This document shows, one piece after another, positions 1 through 7,888 of a stretch of DNA of 64,000 nt. The stretch lies in the NCBI RefSeq assembly GCF_030733685.1, contig NZ_JASHIM010000002.1, positions 310,001 to 374,000 on the forward strand, written 5' to 3'. The notes beneath the pieces were generated by a model. The model saw only the letters and a list, made by a program, of their open reading frames with translations, was not told the origin of the DNA and made no database searches. Position 1 is the first letter of the stretch, and each line of letters opens with the position of its first letter. Source of the DNA: Roseovarius sp. MMSF_3281 (GTDB lineage Bacteria > Pseudomonadota > Alphaproteobacteria > Rhodobacterales > Rhodobacteraceae). The position numbers were made by a program, and so were the translations under genes.

Positions 1-24
1 GATCAGGCGGATCACAGGGTACAT
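1..24 (-). CDS. Start of a protein gene running off the left edge, possibly a thioesterase
   Basis: Only the first eight codons are present, reading MYPVIRLI. The ATG at 24-22 follows a strong ribosome binding site (AAAGGAGATG on the minus strand, about 6 bases upstream), so a real start is likely. In related roseobacters a hotdog-fold acyl-CoA thioesterase-like protein with a similar N-terminus lies in this position; that is recollection and the visible residues cannot prove it. The gene diverges from yggT. Confidence 0.5.
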
Positions 25-154
25 GGGCACATCTCCTTTGCGCGGTTTGTCATTGGACAGGCCGCGAAGGTCAACCACAACCCCGCGTCAGACTTGCGCT
101 TTGCAGATCACGCGCTTAGGTCTTGGGCGCACTGACCACCAAAGGACGTTACCC

Positions 155-442
155 ATGCTGTCGTTGTTTCAGATTCTCATGCTGCTGCTTGATGTGCTGT
201 GGTTCTTCATCATCGCCCATGTGATCATGAGTTGGCTGATCAACTTTCAGGTGCTCAACCTGCACCAGCAGTTTGTCGCGCAAATCTGGTACGGCCTGAA
301 CCGGATACTCGAGCCGATCTATGCGCCGATCCGGCGTATCCTGCCGCCAATGTCGGGGATCGACCTTGCCCCACTGGTGGCGCTGATCGCGGTTTATGCC
401 CTGCGGATCATCCTGATGAACAACATGCAGGCCTTTTACTGA
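155..442 (+). CDS. YggT family integral membrane protein
   Basis: A 95-residue membrane protein. Two hydrophobic stretches, about residues 3-27 and 68-88, flank a polar middle containing the motif LEPIYAPIRRILPPMSGIDLAPLV, here split as LEPIYAPIRRILPP and the following GIDLAP, which marks the YggT family. The family is implicated in membrane integrity and osmotic tolerance, and its biochemical role is unclear. I chose the ATG at 155 because homology begins there; an open frame extends back to 23 but has no membrane-protein character. Confidence 0.9.
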   Translation: MLSLFQILMLLLDVLWFFIIAHVIMSWLINFQVLNLHQQFVAQIWYGLNRILEPIYAPIRRILPPMSGIDLAPLVALIAVYALRIILMNNMQAFY

Positions 443-520
443 TCCGGGCCTTGTTTACCGAATCTTAGTGTGAAAAAGTCACCTGTAAGAGCAGACAATT
501 AAAATCTTACGGGCTTTCTC

Positions 521-2560
521 ATGCAGAGCGCTGCCACGCTATTGCGCGACGTTTTCGGCTATGAATCCTTCCGCCCCGGGCAGGAGGAGATCGTGCATAC
601 CATCCATCAAGGGTGCAACACGCTGGCCATCATGCCGACGGGTGGCGGGAAATCCCTTTGTTTTCAACTTCCGGCGCTGATGCGTGACGGGGTGACCGTG
701 GTCATCTCGCCCTTGATTGCCCTAATGCGCGATCAGGTGCGCGCCCTGCGCGAGGCGGGGGTTGAGGCCGGCGCGCTGACCTCGGGCAATACCGAGGAAG
801 AAACCGCCGCTGTCTGGGGCGCGCTTGATCAGGGGCAGTTGAAGCTGCTTTACATCGCACCCGAGCGTTTGGCGGCAGGATCGGCCATGGGGATGCTGCG
901 CCGGATCGGTGTTTCCTTGATCGCCGTGGACGAGGCCCACTGCGTGAGCCAATGGGGCCATGATTTCCGGCCCGATTACCTGCGCATCGGGGAGTTGCGG
1001 CGCGCGCTGAACGTTCCCTTGGCCGCGTTCACGGCCACGGCGGATGCCGAAACCCGCGATGAGATTGTCGAAAAGCTGTTCGATGGTACCGCGCCGCAAA
1101 CCTTCCTTGAAGGCTTTGACCGGCCCAACATCCATCTTGGCTTTGCGCCCAAGGACAGCCCCCGGCGGCAGATCCTTGAGTTCTCGGCCGCGCGCAAGGG
1201 GCAATCGGGCATTGTTTATTGCGGCACGCGGGCCAAGACAGAAAGCCTGGCTGCCGCCCTGCGCGAGGCGGGGCACAACGCCTGCCATTACCACGGCGGG
1301 ATGGAGGCCGATGAGCGTCGCCATGTCGAAGGGCGTTTCAGCACCGAGGATGGCTTGATCGTGGTGGCCACGGTGGCCTTTGGCATGGGCGTGGACAAAC
1401 CCGATATCCGCTGGGTGGCGCATGCCGACCTGCCCAAGTCGATCGAGGCCTATTACCAGGAGATCGGCCGCGCGGGGCGGGATGGCGCGCCTGCCGAAAC
1501 CCTGACCCTTTTCGGCCCCGACGACATCCGCCTGCGCCGCAGCCAGATTGACGAGGGGCTTGCCCCGCCCGAACGCCGCATGGCCGATCATGGGCGGTTG
1601 AACGCGCTTCTTGGTCTGGCCGAAGCCCTTGAATGCCGCCGCGCGACCTTGCTGCGCTATTTCGGGGAAGAGGCGACGCCGTGCGGCAATTGCGACCTTT
1701 GCGATACCCCGCCGGAAACCTTCGACGGCACTCAAGCGGTGCGCAAGGCGCTGTCGGCGATCCTGCGGACCGAGGAACGCTTTGGCGCGGGGCATCTGAT
1801 TGATATTCTCATCGGCAACGCCACCGAGAAGGTGCAGGCGCGCGGGCACGATCAACTGCCCACTTTCGGCGTGGGCCGTGAGTTGGAGCGGCGCAACTGG
1901 CAAGGCGTGTTCCGGCAGATGATGGGCCATGACCTTATCCGCCCTGACCCTGAACGCCACGGCGCCCTGCGGATGACCGACAAGGCCCTGCCGCTTTTGC
2001 GCGATCAAGAGGCGATCACCCTGCGGCGTGACACGCTTGTTCCCAAAACCCGCCGTCCCGCCGCCAAGGCGCTTGTTTCGGACGAAGATGCGCCGCTGCT
2101 TTCCGCCCTCAAGGCCAAGCGCCGCGCCTTGGCCGAGGCCGCCAAGGTGCCGGCCTATGTGGTCTTCAATGACCGTACCCTGATCGAAATGGCCGAGAAA
2201 CGCCCCAACAGCCTTGATGACATGGCCCGTATCGGCGGGGTGGGGGCCAAGAAGCTTGAAAAATACGGCGATGATTTCCTGTCGGTCATCAATGGCGAGG
2301 CCGAGGCCATGCATCCAACCCGCCGCAAGCTGGCGGGGCGCGCGGCGGGCTCTCTTTACGATCAACTGCTTGAGGTGCAGGCCGATCTGGCGCGTGGTGA
2401 AGGTGGCATCGACAAACCGCTTAGCTGCTCCGCCACGCTTTTGGCCAAGGTGGCCAGTAGCCGCCCCGGCGATCTGGACAGCCTGACGCGCATCCTTGGC
2501 GAACGCCGCGCCGAACGCTTTGGCCCGGCGTTTCTGGACGTTTTGCAAGCGGCGGACTAA
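521..2560 (+). CDS. recQ: ATP-dependent DNA helicase RecQ
   Basis: A 679-residue superfamily 2 helicase that unwinds DNA 3'-5' in recombination and fork repair. The order is the usual one: Walker A TGGGKS with the lysine at residue 44, DEAH at 137-140 followed by the RecQ loop HCVSQWGHDFRPDY, helicase motif VI QEIGRAGRDG, a zinc-binding cysteine cluster including CGNCDLC near residue 390, a winged helix, and a C-terminal HRDC domain around 545-590. No clear Shine-Dalgarno sequence precedes the start. Length and motifs fit an intact RecQ. Confidence 0.97.
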   Translation: MQSAATLLRDVFGYESFRPGQEEIVHTIHQGCNTLAIMPTGGGKSLCFQLPALMRDGVTVVISPLIALMRDQVRALREAGVEAGALTSGNTEEETAAVWGALDQGQLKLLYIAPERLAAGSAMGMLRRIGVSLIAVDEAHCVSQWGHDFRPDYLRIGELRRALNVPLAAFTATADAETRDEIVEKLFDGTAPQTFLEGFDRPNIHLGFAPKDSPRRQILEFSAARKGQSGIVYCGTRAKTESLAAALREAGHNACHYHGGMEADERRHVEGRFSTEDGLIVVATVAFGMGVDKPDIRWVAHADLPKSIEAYYQEIGRAGRDGAPAETLTLFGPDDIRLRRSQIDEGLAPPERRMADHGRLNALLGLAEALECRRATLLRYFGEEATPCGNCDLCDTPPETFDGTQAVRKALSAILRTEERFGAGHLIDILIGNATEKVQARGHDQLPTFGVGRELERRNWQGVFRQMMGHDLIRPDPERHGALRMTDKALPLLRDQEAITLRRDTLVPKTRRPAAKALVSDEDAPLLSALKAKRRALAEAAKVPAYVVFNDRTLIEMAEKRPNSLDDMARIGGVGAKKLEKYGDDFLSVINGEAEAMHPTRRKLAGRAAGSLYDQLLEVQADLARGEGGIDKPLSCSATLLAKVASSRPGDLDSLTRILGERRAERFGPAFLDVLQAAD

Positions 2561-2593
2561 ATCAGTCGCAACGCTGAATATAGGGAATTCGGA

Positions 2594-3355
2594 ATGCTTG
2601 TTGTTGTCTCGCCCGCCAAGAAAATGAACATGGACCCGGTTGAGGGGATCAGCCCCACGCGCCCCGCGTTTCAAACCGAGGCCGATGATCTGGCGAAGGT
2701 GGCGCGCGGGCTGTCGGTGGATGACCTGCAAAAGCTGATGAAGATCAGCGAAAGCCTTGCCAAGCTGAACCGCGACCGGTTCAGCGATTTCGGCGAGATG
2801 GAGGAGAAACCGGCGGCACTCGCCTTTGCCGGGGATACCTATCAAGGGCTTGAGGCGGCCTCGCTCGACGCAGATGAAATGGCTTGGGCGCAGGATCATT
2901 TCCGCATCCTGTCGGGCCTTTACGGCGTGCTGCGCCCGCTGGACGCGATCCAGCCCTATCGCCTTGAAATGGGCAGCCGGTTGAAGACCGAGAAGGGCAA
3001 GACGCTTTATGACTATTGGGGTGACAAGATTGCCAAGGCCCTCAGGGCGCAGGCGGACGAGGTGAAAACCGATATCCTCGTCAATTGCGCCAGTCAGGAA
3101 TATTTCGGCGCTGTCGACCTGAAGGCCCTTGGTTTGCGGGTGATTACCCCGGTCTTCATGGAAGACAAACCCGGCGGCCCCAAGATCGTCAGCTTCTATG
3201 CCAAAAAGGCGCGCGGGGCCATGGCGCGTTATATCATTCAACAGCGCCTGACCAATGCGCAGGCCCTGACCGAGTTCGATACCGGCGGCTATCAATACCG
3301 TCCAGAATTGTCCGAAGCCGACAAGCCCGTTTTCGTGCGCGCCGCCGACGCCTGA
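2594..3355 (+). CDS. yaaA: Peroxide stress protein YaaA (DUF328)
   Basis: A 253-residue protein that opens with MLVVVSPAKKMN and contains the family landmarks LYGVLRPLDAIQPYRLEMG and NCASQEYFGAV. In E. coli, YaaA binds DNA and lowers free iron during hydrogen peroxide stress. The gene sits 33 bases after recQ in the same direction and is probably co-transcribed. Its stop codon abuts the stop of the convergent kinase gene in the palindrome TGATCA at 3353-3358, so no intergenic terminator separates them. Confidence 0.95.
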   Translation: MLVVVSPAKKMNMDPVEGISPTRPAFQTEADDLAKVARGLSVDDLQKLMKISESLAKLNRDRFSDFGEMEEKPAALAFAGDTYQGLEAASLDADEMAWAQDHFRILSGLYGVLRPLDAIQPYRLEMGSRLKTEKGKTLYDYWGDKIAKALRAQADEVKTDILVNCASQEYFGAVDLKALGLRVITPVFMEDKPGGPKIVSFYAKKARGAMARYIIQQRLTNAQALTEFDTGGYQYRPELSEADKPVFVRAADA

Positions 3356-5542
3356 TCACGGCGCCGGGTCGCGCGCACCCTCGGGCCGCGCGCGTGAAAT
3401 GTGATCAATCAACTGGGCCTTGCGCAGGGGTTTGGTCAGGTAGTGATCCAACCCTGCCGCAAGAATATCGGCATCGTCACCATCCATGGCATGGGCCGTC
3501 ATGGCGACAATCGGTACATGATCATTGCCACCTTCAAGCGCACGGATGGCACCGGTTGCTTGCTTGCCGTCCATACCCGGCATGGAGATATCCATGAAGA
3601 TCACGTCCGGCGCGAAGCTTTGGAACAGGTTCACGGCCTCTTTGCCGTTCTCGGCAAATTGTAATTCGATATCGAGTGCCTGAACCATCTTGGAAAAGAC
3701 CAGCCTGTTGGTCTTGTTATCCTCGGCGGCCAAGACCCGGACGGCGCGTGCGGTGCCTTGTAACGGGGTCTTGTCTTGGGGCGGGGGGGCCTTGCCCTCG
3801 GCGTGGGCGGGTGGTCCGGGCGCGTTTGTTTCTATCGTACGCAGAGCATCGAGCAATTCCCGCCGCGCCACCGGTTTTTGAAGCACCGCCGCAAGATGCC
3901 GCCGCATGGGATCGTTCATGGCGCTGCCAGTGTTCGGGGTCAGCACGATCACCGGTGTGTCATCCCCCTTGGCGCGCAGGACCTCGGCCATTTCCATACC
4001 ATCCAAATCGGCCATGTGATGATCGGTCACGACAAGGTCTGTCCCATCCTCCAAGGCAGTAAGCGCGTCTTTGCCGCTGGCGCAACTTCTTACTGTCAGG
4101 CCAAGCGCAGAGAGTTGCTTTTCAAGGATTCCCCGGCTCAGGTCGTGCGGCTCAACCAGCAGGGCATGGCGTAGGCCCTCGGGGACAATCGGATCAATGG
4201 CATCGGCATCTTCGGCCAAGGGCAACGTGACCGTGAAGCCAAAACAACTGCCTGTCCCCTCGTCCGATTCAACCCAGATATCGCCGCCCATGAGCCCGAT
4301 CAGTTTCTTGGAAATGGCCAGTCCAAGGCCGGTGCCTTCAAACTTGCGGTCGCGTTCACCGTCAACCTGATTGAATTCCCCGAATACATGATCAACCTTG
4401 TTCGCCGGAATGCCGATACCCGTATCCTCGACCGATATGTGCAAACGGCAGGTGCCATTTTCGGCAATCCCGGTGACCCGAACGATGACATGCCCGGTTT
4501 CGGTGAACTTCACCGCGTTGCCCACAAGGTTCGTCAGAACTTGCCGTATTCGCCCCGGATCACCGATCAGCTTGGTGGGCAGGAACATGTCGTAATCCAC
4601 CAGCAGATCCAGCCCCTTGTCGCGGGCATTGGCCTGCAACAGCAAGACAAGCTCATGAATGGAGCGTTCCAAATCGAAGGTATCGGCATGCAGCGTCAGC
4701 TTTTCCGCCTCGATCTTTGAGTAATCCAAAACGTCGTTGATGATGACCAGCAACGCCTCTGCCGAGTTGCGGATCGTGTTGGTGTATAACAGTTGTTCCT
4801 TGTTCAGGTCGGTTTCCTTGAGGAGGTCGGCCATGCCCACCACCCCGTTCATCGGAGTGCGGATTTCATGGCTCATATTGGCAAGAAAGGTGGATTTGGC
4901 ACGGCTGGCTGCCTCGGCGGTGCGGCGTGCGTCCTTGAGGCGTTGTTCATACCTGATGGTATCGGTGATATTGAGCGCAAGGTTGACCACGTCGCCGCCA
5001 TGGCCGCGCTGATCGATCAGCTTGATATATTCGCCGGACCAAAGGCGAATGACATGCGGTTCGGGGTTTGGGCTTTGCCATCTGTCCAGCATCTCTTCGC
5101 GCCAAGCCGCCGGGGGCATCTCGCCTATGTCGATGACCCCCTCCTCGGTCGCGAACTGCAGGATTTCGATATAGGAAATACCGGGTTGAAGCGCCTCAAG
5201 CCCGTCGAAAACCGATAGCCACGCATGGTTGGCGGCGATCATCCGGCTATCGGCGTCAAAGAAGGCAAAGCCATCCTGAATGGCCTCGATGGAATGCCAA
5301 AGGCGGCGTTCGGCGACTTCGATCTTTTGATTGGCTTCAGTCAGGTCGGATTTCACGCGGCGGTTTTCATCGCGGACGTTTTCCACCTCGGCCCGGGTTT
5401 CGACGATTTCATCCGAGAGTTTGCGCGCGTGATGGCCCAGTTTGCGGTTCGCGGCCTGAAGCTCGGCCTGTTTTTGTTCCAACAGCCGTTCGGCGGCGAG
5501 GCGCGCGCGCCGTTCTTGCGATAGTTTGTTGGCAAGGCTCAT
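3356..5542 (-). CDS. Hybrid sensor histidine kinase with two receiver domains
   Basis: A 728-residue protein with no transmembrane segment, so probably cytoplasmic. Residues 1-80 form a charged coiled coil, 82-195 a PAS-like sensor, and 210-280 a HisKA domain with the phosphoacceptor His225 (MSHEIRTP). The HATPase follows, with NAVKF, DTGIGI and GTGLGL. Two receiver domains end the protein. The first (about 465-585) keeps VVTDHHM but reads LLVEPHD where an acidic pocket is expected. The second (about 607-720) looks functional, with AAEDN and FMDISMPGMDG. No partner regulator is adjacent and the signal is unknown. The start has a good GGAGGA ribosome binding site. Confidence 0.93.
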   Translation of the reverse strand: MSLANKLSQERRARLAAERLLEQKQAELQAANRKLGHHARKLSDEIVETRAEVENVRDENRRVKSDLTEANQKIEVAERRLWHSIEAIQDGFAFFDADSRMIAANHAWLSVFDGLEALQPGISYIEILQFATEEGVIDIGEMPPAAWREEMLDRWQSPNPEPHVIRLWSGEYIKLIDQRGHGGDVVNLALNITDTIRYEQRLKDARRTAEAASRAKSTFLANMSHEIRTPMNGVVGMADLLKETDLNKEQLLYTNTIRNSAEALLVIINDVLDYSKIEAEKLTLHADTFDLERSIHELVLLLQANARDKGLDLLVDYDMFLPTKLIGDPGRIRQVLTNLVGNAVKFTETGHVIVRVTGIAENGTCRLHISVEDTGIGIPANKVDHVFGEFNQVDGERDRKFEGTGLGLAISKKLIGLMGGDIWVESDEGTGSCFGFTVTLPLAEDADAIDPIVPEGLRHALLVEPHDLSRGILEKQLSALGLTVRSCASGKDALTALEDGTDLVVTDHHMADLDGMEMAEVLRAKGDDTPVIVLTPNTGSAMNDPMRRHLAAVLQKPVARRELLDALRTIETNAPGPPAHAEGKAPPPQDKTPLQGTARAVRVLAAEDNKTNRLVFSKMVQALDIELQFAENGKEAVNLFQSFAPDVIFMDISMPGMDGKQATGAIRALEGGNDHVPIVAMTAHAMDGDDADILAAGLDHYLTKPLRKAQLIDHISRARPEGARDPAP

Positions 5543-5640
5543 GCCCCGTCCTCCGCCGTGCCCACTTGGGTCGTCTGGAAGGACATTCCGGCATTATGGT
5601 GAACAACCGCTTAAACTTGGGCGATTTGGGCGGCAGAGGG

Positions 5641-5669
5641 CCATGGCGCAGCGCGGTGATGCGCCATGG
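5641..5669. terminator. Inverted repeat after the thiolase gene
   Basis: A 9-bp perfect stem (CCATGGCGC and GCGCCATGG) with an 11-base loop lies 32 bases beyond the thiolase stop, between that gene and the divergent start of the hybrid kinase. No T-run follows on the minus strand, so it may be a factor-dependent end, an mRNA 3' stabiliser or an operator. Confidence 0.4.
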
Positions 5670-5700
5670 CGATTTTCAACGCTCTGAGCGATCCTGATGA

Positions 5701-6876
5701 TCAGAGGCGCTCTAGCGCGATGGCAATACCTTGTCCGCCACCGATGCACATAGTCACAAGGCCGCGTTTGCCGCCAATGCGCTCAAGCTCATAAAGGGCT
5801 TTGAGGGTGATGATGGCGCCGGTAGCCCCCACAGGGTGACCAAGCGCGATGGCCCCGCCGTTGGGATTTACGCGGGCGGGGTCAAGGCCCAGTTCCTTGT
5901 TCACGGCAAGGGCTTGGGCGGCGAAGGCCTCGTTGCTTTCGATCACATCGAAATCGCTTGCCGATAGCCCTGTCTTGGCCAGCAGGTTCTGTACCGCCGG
6001 CACCGGGCCGATGCCCATGACCTCGGGGCGCACACCGGCGTGGGCATAGCCAAGGATGCGTGCCTTGGGCTTGAGGCCTGCGGCCTTTGCGGCCTCGGCA
6101 CGGGCCAGTACCATGGCCGCCGCACCGTCGTTGATTCCGCTGGCATTTCCGGCGGTTACGCTGCCGTCCTTCTGGAAGGCGGGTCGCAACCCGGCAAGGG
6201 TTTCGGGGGTGGTGGGCTTGGGGTGTTCATCGGTGTCGAAGGGCACCATGTCGCGTTTGACGCGGACATCGATGGGCGCGATCTGATCCTTGAAATACCC
6301 CGCCTCGATCGCCTTGGCCGCGCGCGCCTGACTTTCGGCGGCGAAGGCGTCTTGCTCTTCGCGGGTCACCTTATGCTCGGATGCCACGTTCTCGGCGGTG
6401 ATGCCCATGTGGCCGGTGCCGAAGGGACAGTTCAAGGCCCCCAGCATCATGTCGAGCGTTTTGACATCGCCCATCTTCGCGCCCCAGCGTTGATCGGGGA
6501 TGATGAAGGGTGAACGGCTCATCGACTCGGCACCGCCTGCCACGGCGAAATCCGCATCGTCCAGCATCAGGGATTGTGCTGCAGAAACAATGGCTTGCGC
6601 GCCCGATCCGCAAAGGCGATTGACGTTCATCGCCGGAACGGTATCCGGGATACCCGCATCCATCGCGGCCACGCGCGAAAGGTACATATCGCGCGGCTCG
6701 GTGTTGATGACATGGCCGAAGACCACGTGACCAACCTGTGCCGGTTCAATGCCCGACCGCTCCATCGCGGCCTTGGTGACATGGGCGCCCAACTGGCTTG
6801 GCGGGGTCCCGGCGAGGCTTCCGCCGAAGGTGCCGATGGCAGTGCGCGCGCCGTCCAGAATCACGATATCGGTCAT
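5701..6876 (-). CDS. Acetyl-CoA C-acyltransferase (thiolase II, PhaA/BktB type)
   Basis: A 391-residue biosynthetic-type thiolase that condenses two acyl-CoA units or cleaves beta-ketoacyl-CoA. The acylated nucleophile is Cys89 (NRLCGSGAQA). The C-terminal catalytic motifs are GGAIALGHPVGATGA and TMCIGGGQG. It resembles BktB/PhaA beta-ketothiolases of polyhydroxyalkanoate or ethylmalonyl-CoA metabolism, but phaB is not adjacent, so the pathway is inferred only. Its 5' flank carries a multi-site CGTACG element at 6956-7035, 80-160 bases upstream of the start. Confidence 0.93.
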   Translation of the reverse strand: MTDIVILDGARTAIGTFGGSLAGTPPSQLGAHVTKAAMERSGIEPAQVGHVVFGHVINTEPRDMYLSRVAAMDAGIPDTVPAMNVNRLCGSGAQAIVSAAQSLMLDDADFAVAGGAESMSRSPFIIPDQRWGAKMGDVKTLDMMLGALNCPFGTGHMGITAENVASEHKVTREEQDAFAAESQARAAKAIEAGYFKDQIAPIDVRVKRDMVPFDTDEHPKPTTPETLAGLRPAFQKDGSVTAGNASGINDGAAAMVLARAEAAKAAGLKPKARILGYAHAGVRPEVMGIGPVPAVQNLLAKTGLSASDFDVIESNEAFAAQALAVNKELGLDPARVNPNGGAIALGHPVGATGAIITLKALYELERIGGKRGLVTMCIGGGQGIAIALERL

Positions 6877-6955
6877 GGGTGCTTTCCTGTTTTCCGTGGT
6901 TTGACCAAAGCCTATCCGCAGGCCGGACGGGAAGGCAAATGGAACGCCTCGTCAT

Positions 6956-7035
6956 TCGTACGAGTCGTACGACAAAGAGGGGTGTTTCGTACGAAACCCA
7001 GCCGCTTTACCGCCCTCGTCGTACGAGTCGTACGA
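6956..7035. repeat. Multi-site CGTACG intergenic element, copy 1
   Basis: Five CGTACG hexamers begin at 6957, 6966, 6988, 7020 and 7029, giving spacings of 9, 22, 32 and 9. The outer pairs form the dyad TCGTACGAGTCGTACGA and the middle site is TTTCGTACGAAA. The same spacing recurs at 59067-59146 although the bases between the sites differ. The element sits between the thiolase gene and the 3' end of the phosphatase gene. Its function is unknown; it could be a protein-binding array or a structured RNA. Confidence 0.85.
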
Positions 7036-7054
7036 AAACCGGGCGAAAGATGGG

Positions 7055-7783
7055 TCAGGCATCGGGCAAAAGTGGGTCTCGCCCGCTGGTCGTCAGCAGC
7101 CAAACGCTGCCTTCTTCGATCACTGCCGGACGAAGCGGACGGCCCCAGCCTGTCCCGCCATCCAGATTGACGCGGTTGCCATGATGACGCGGGGCCTCAA
7201 GCGCGGTATGGCCGTGGATCACCAAGGCCCCGTGATCGCGGGGGTCGGACAAGAAGGGTTCGCGAATCCACATCAGGTCTTCGGCGGTTTGGTCCGGCAG
7301 GGGAACTCCGGGGCGCAGGCCCGCATGCATGAAGATCAGGCCGGGTTCTTGATGAAAAAGAGGGCAAGCCAGCAGAAAATCCCGGTGCGCGGTTGGCACC
7401 TTGTCGTGGGTCTCGGCCAGGATTTGCGCATCGTCTTTGCCGTCGATCGAAATTCCGTAGCTGGCAAGCGTGGCATCGCCGCCAAGCCGCTTGGCCCACC
7501 ATGGCAGGTCCGGGTGGCCCTTGCTGGTATAGACCTCACCAGCGTCGAAGAAACGCGGCAGGTAGGTATCGTGATTGCCGCGCAGGGTGATCCAATCGCG
7601 GCCCTGTGCCTGACCGTCGATCAAGGTGTCGATCACCCCGCGGCTATCGGGGCCGCGGTCGATATAATCCCCCAGAAAGACCACAGGCGCATCGCGCCCG
7701 CCATCCGCCTCGATCAGCGAGAGCGCTTGATCAAGAAAATCCTTTTGTCCGTGAATGTCGGGGATCGCGTAAATCGGTTGCAT
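7055..7783 (-). CDS. Metallophosphoesterase, PrpE/PP1-like serine/threonine phosphatase family
   Basis: A 242-residue calcineurin-like phosphoesterase. The dinuclear metal motifs are present in order: PDIHG near the N-terminus, GDYIDRGPDS, LRGNHDTYL, and later histidines in HAGLRPG and VIHGHT. This set is typical of bacterial PP1/bis(5'-nucleosyl)-tetraphosphatase-like enzymes. The substrate cannot be told from sequence. I chose the ATG at 7783 (MQPIYAIPDIHG), where the fold begins; an in-frame ATG 21 bases upstream is possible. Confidence 0.9.
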   Translation of the reverse strand: MQPIYAIPDIHGQKDFLDQALSLIEADGGRDAPVVFLGDYIDRGPDSRGVIDTLIDGQAQGRDWITLRGNHDTYLPRFFDAGEVYTSKGHPDLPWWAKRLGGDATLASYGISIDGKDDAQILAETHDKVPTAHRDFLLACPLFHQEPGLIFMHAGLRPGVPLPDQTAEDLMWIREPFLSDPRDHGALVIHGHTALEAPRHHGNRVNLDGGTGWGRPLRPAVIEEGSVWLLTTSGRDPLLPDA

Positions 7784-7837
7784 GGTCGAAGTGTGACGCT
7801 GCATCGACGTCTTGAAAAGACTTCGGACCGATTTTTG

Positions 7838-7874
7838 TGAAAAGAAATCGGGGCGCCGTGGTAAGCGCCCCGAT
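7838..7874 (-). terminator. Rho-independent terminator of serA
   Basis: On the minus strand, just past the serA stop, a perfect 10-bp stem (ATCGGGGCGC with GCGCCCCGAT, 8-base loop) is followed by TTTCTTTT, the classic shape of an intrinsic terminator. Confidence 0.88.
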
Positions 7875-7888
7875 CAGAATTCAGGCTG

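Noticed and set aside
722..3295. 857-codon open frame antisense to recQ and yaaA
   Set aside because: It lies opposite two clear genes, has the low-complexity composition of a high-GC shadow frame and resembles no protein.
6956..7035. CGTACG element as coding repeats (RTSRT-like in translation)
   Set aside because: Intervals of 22 and 32 bases break the reading frame between sites, so the pattern cannot be a conserved peptide.
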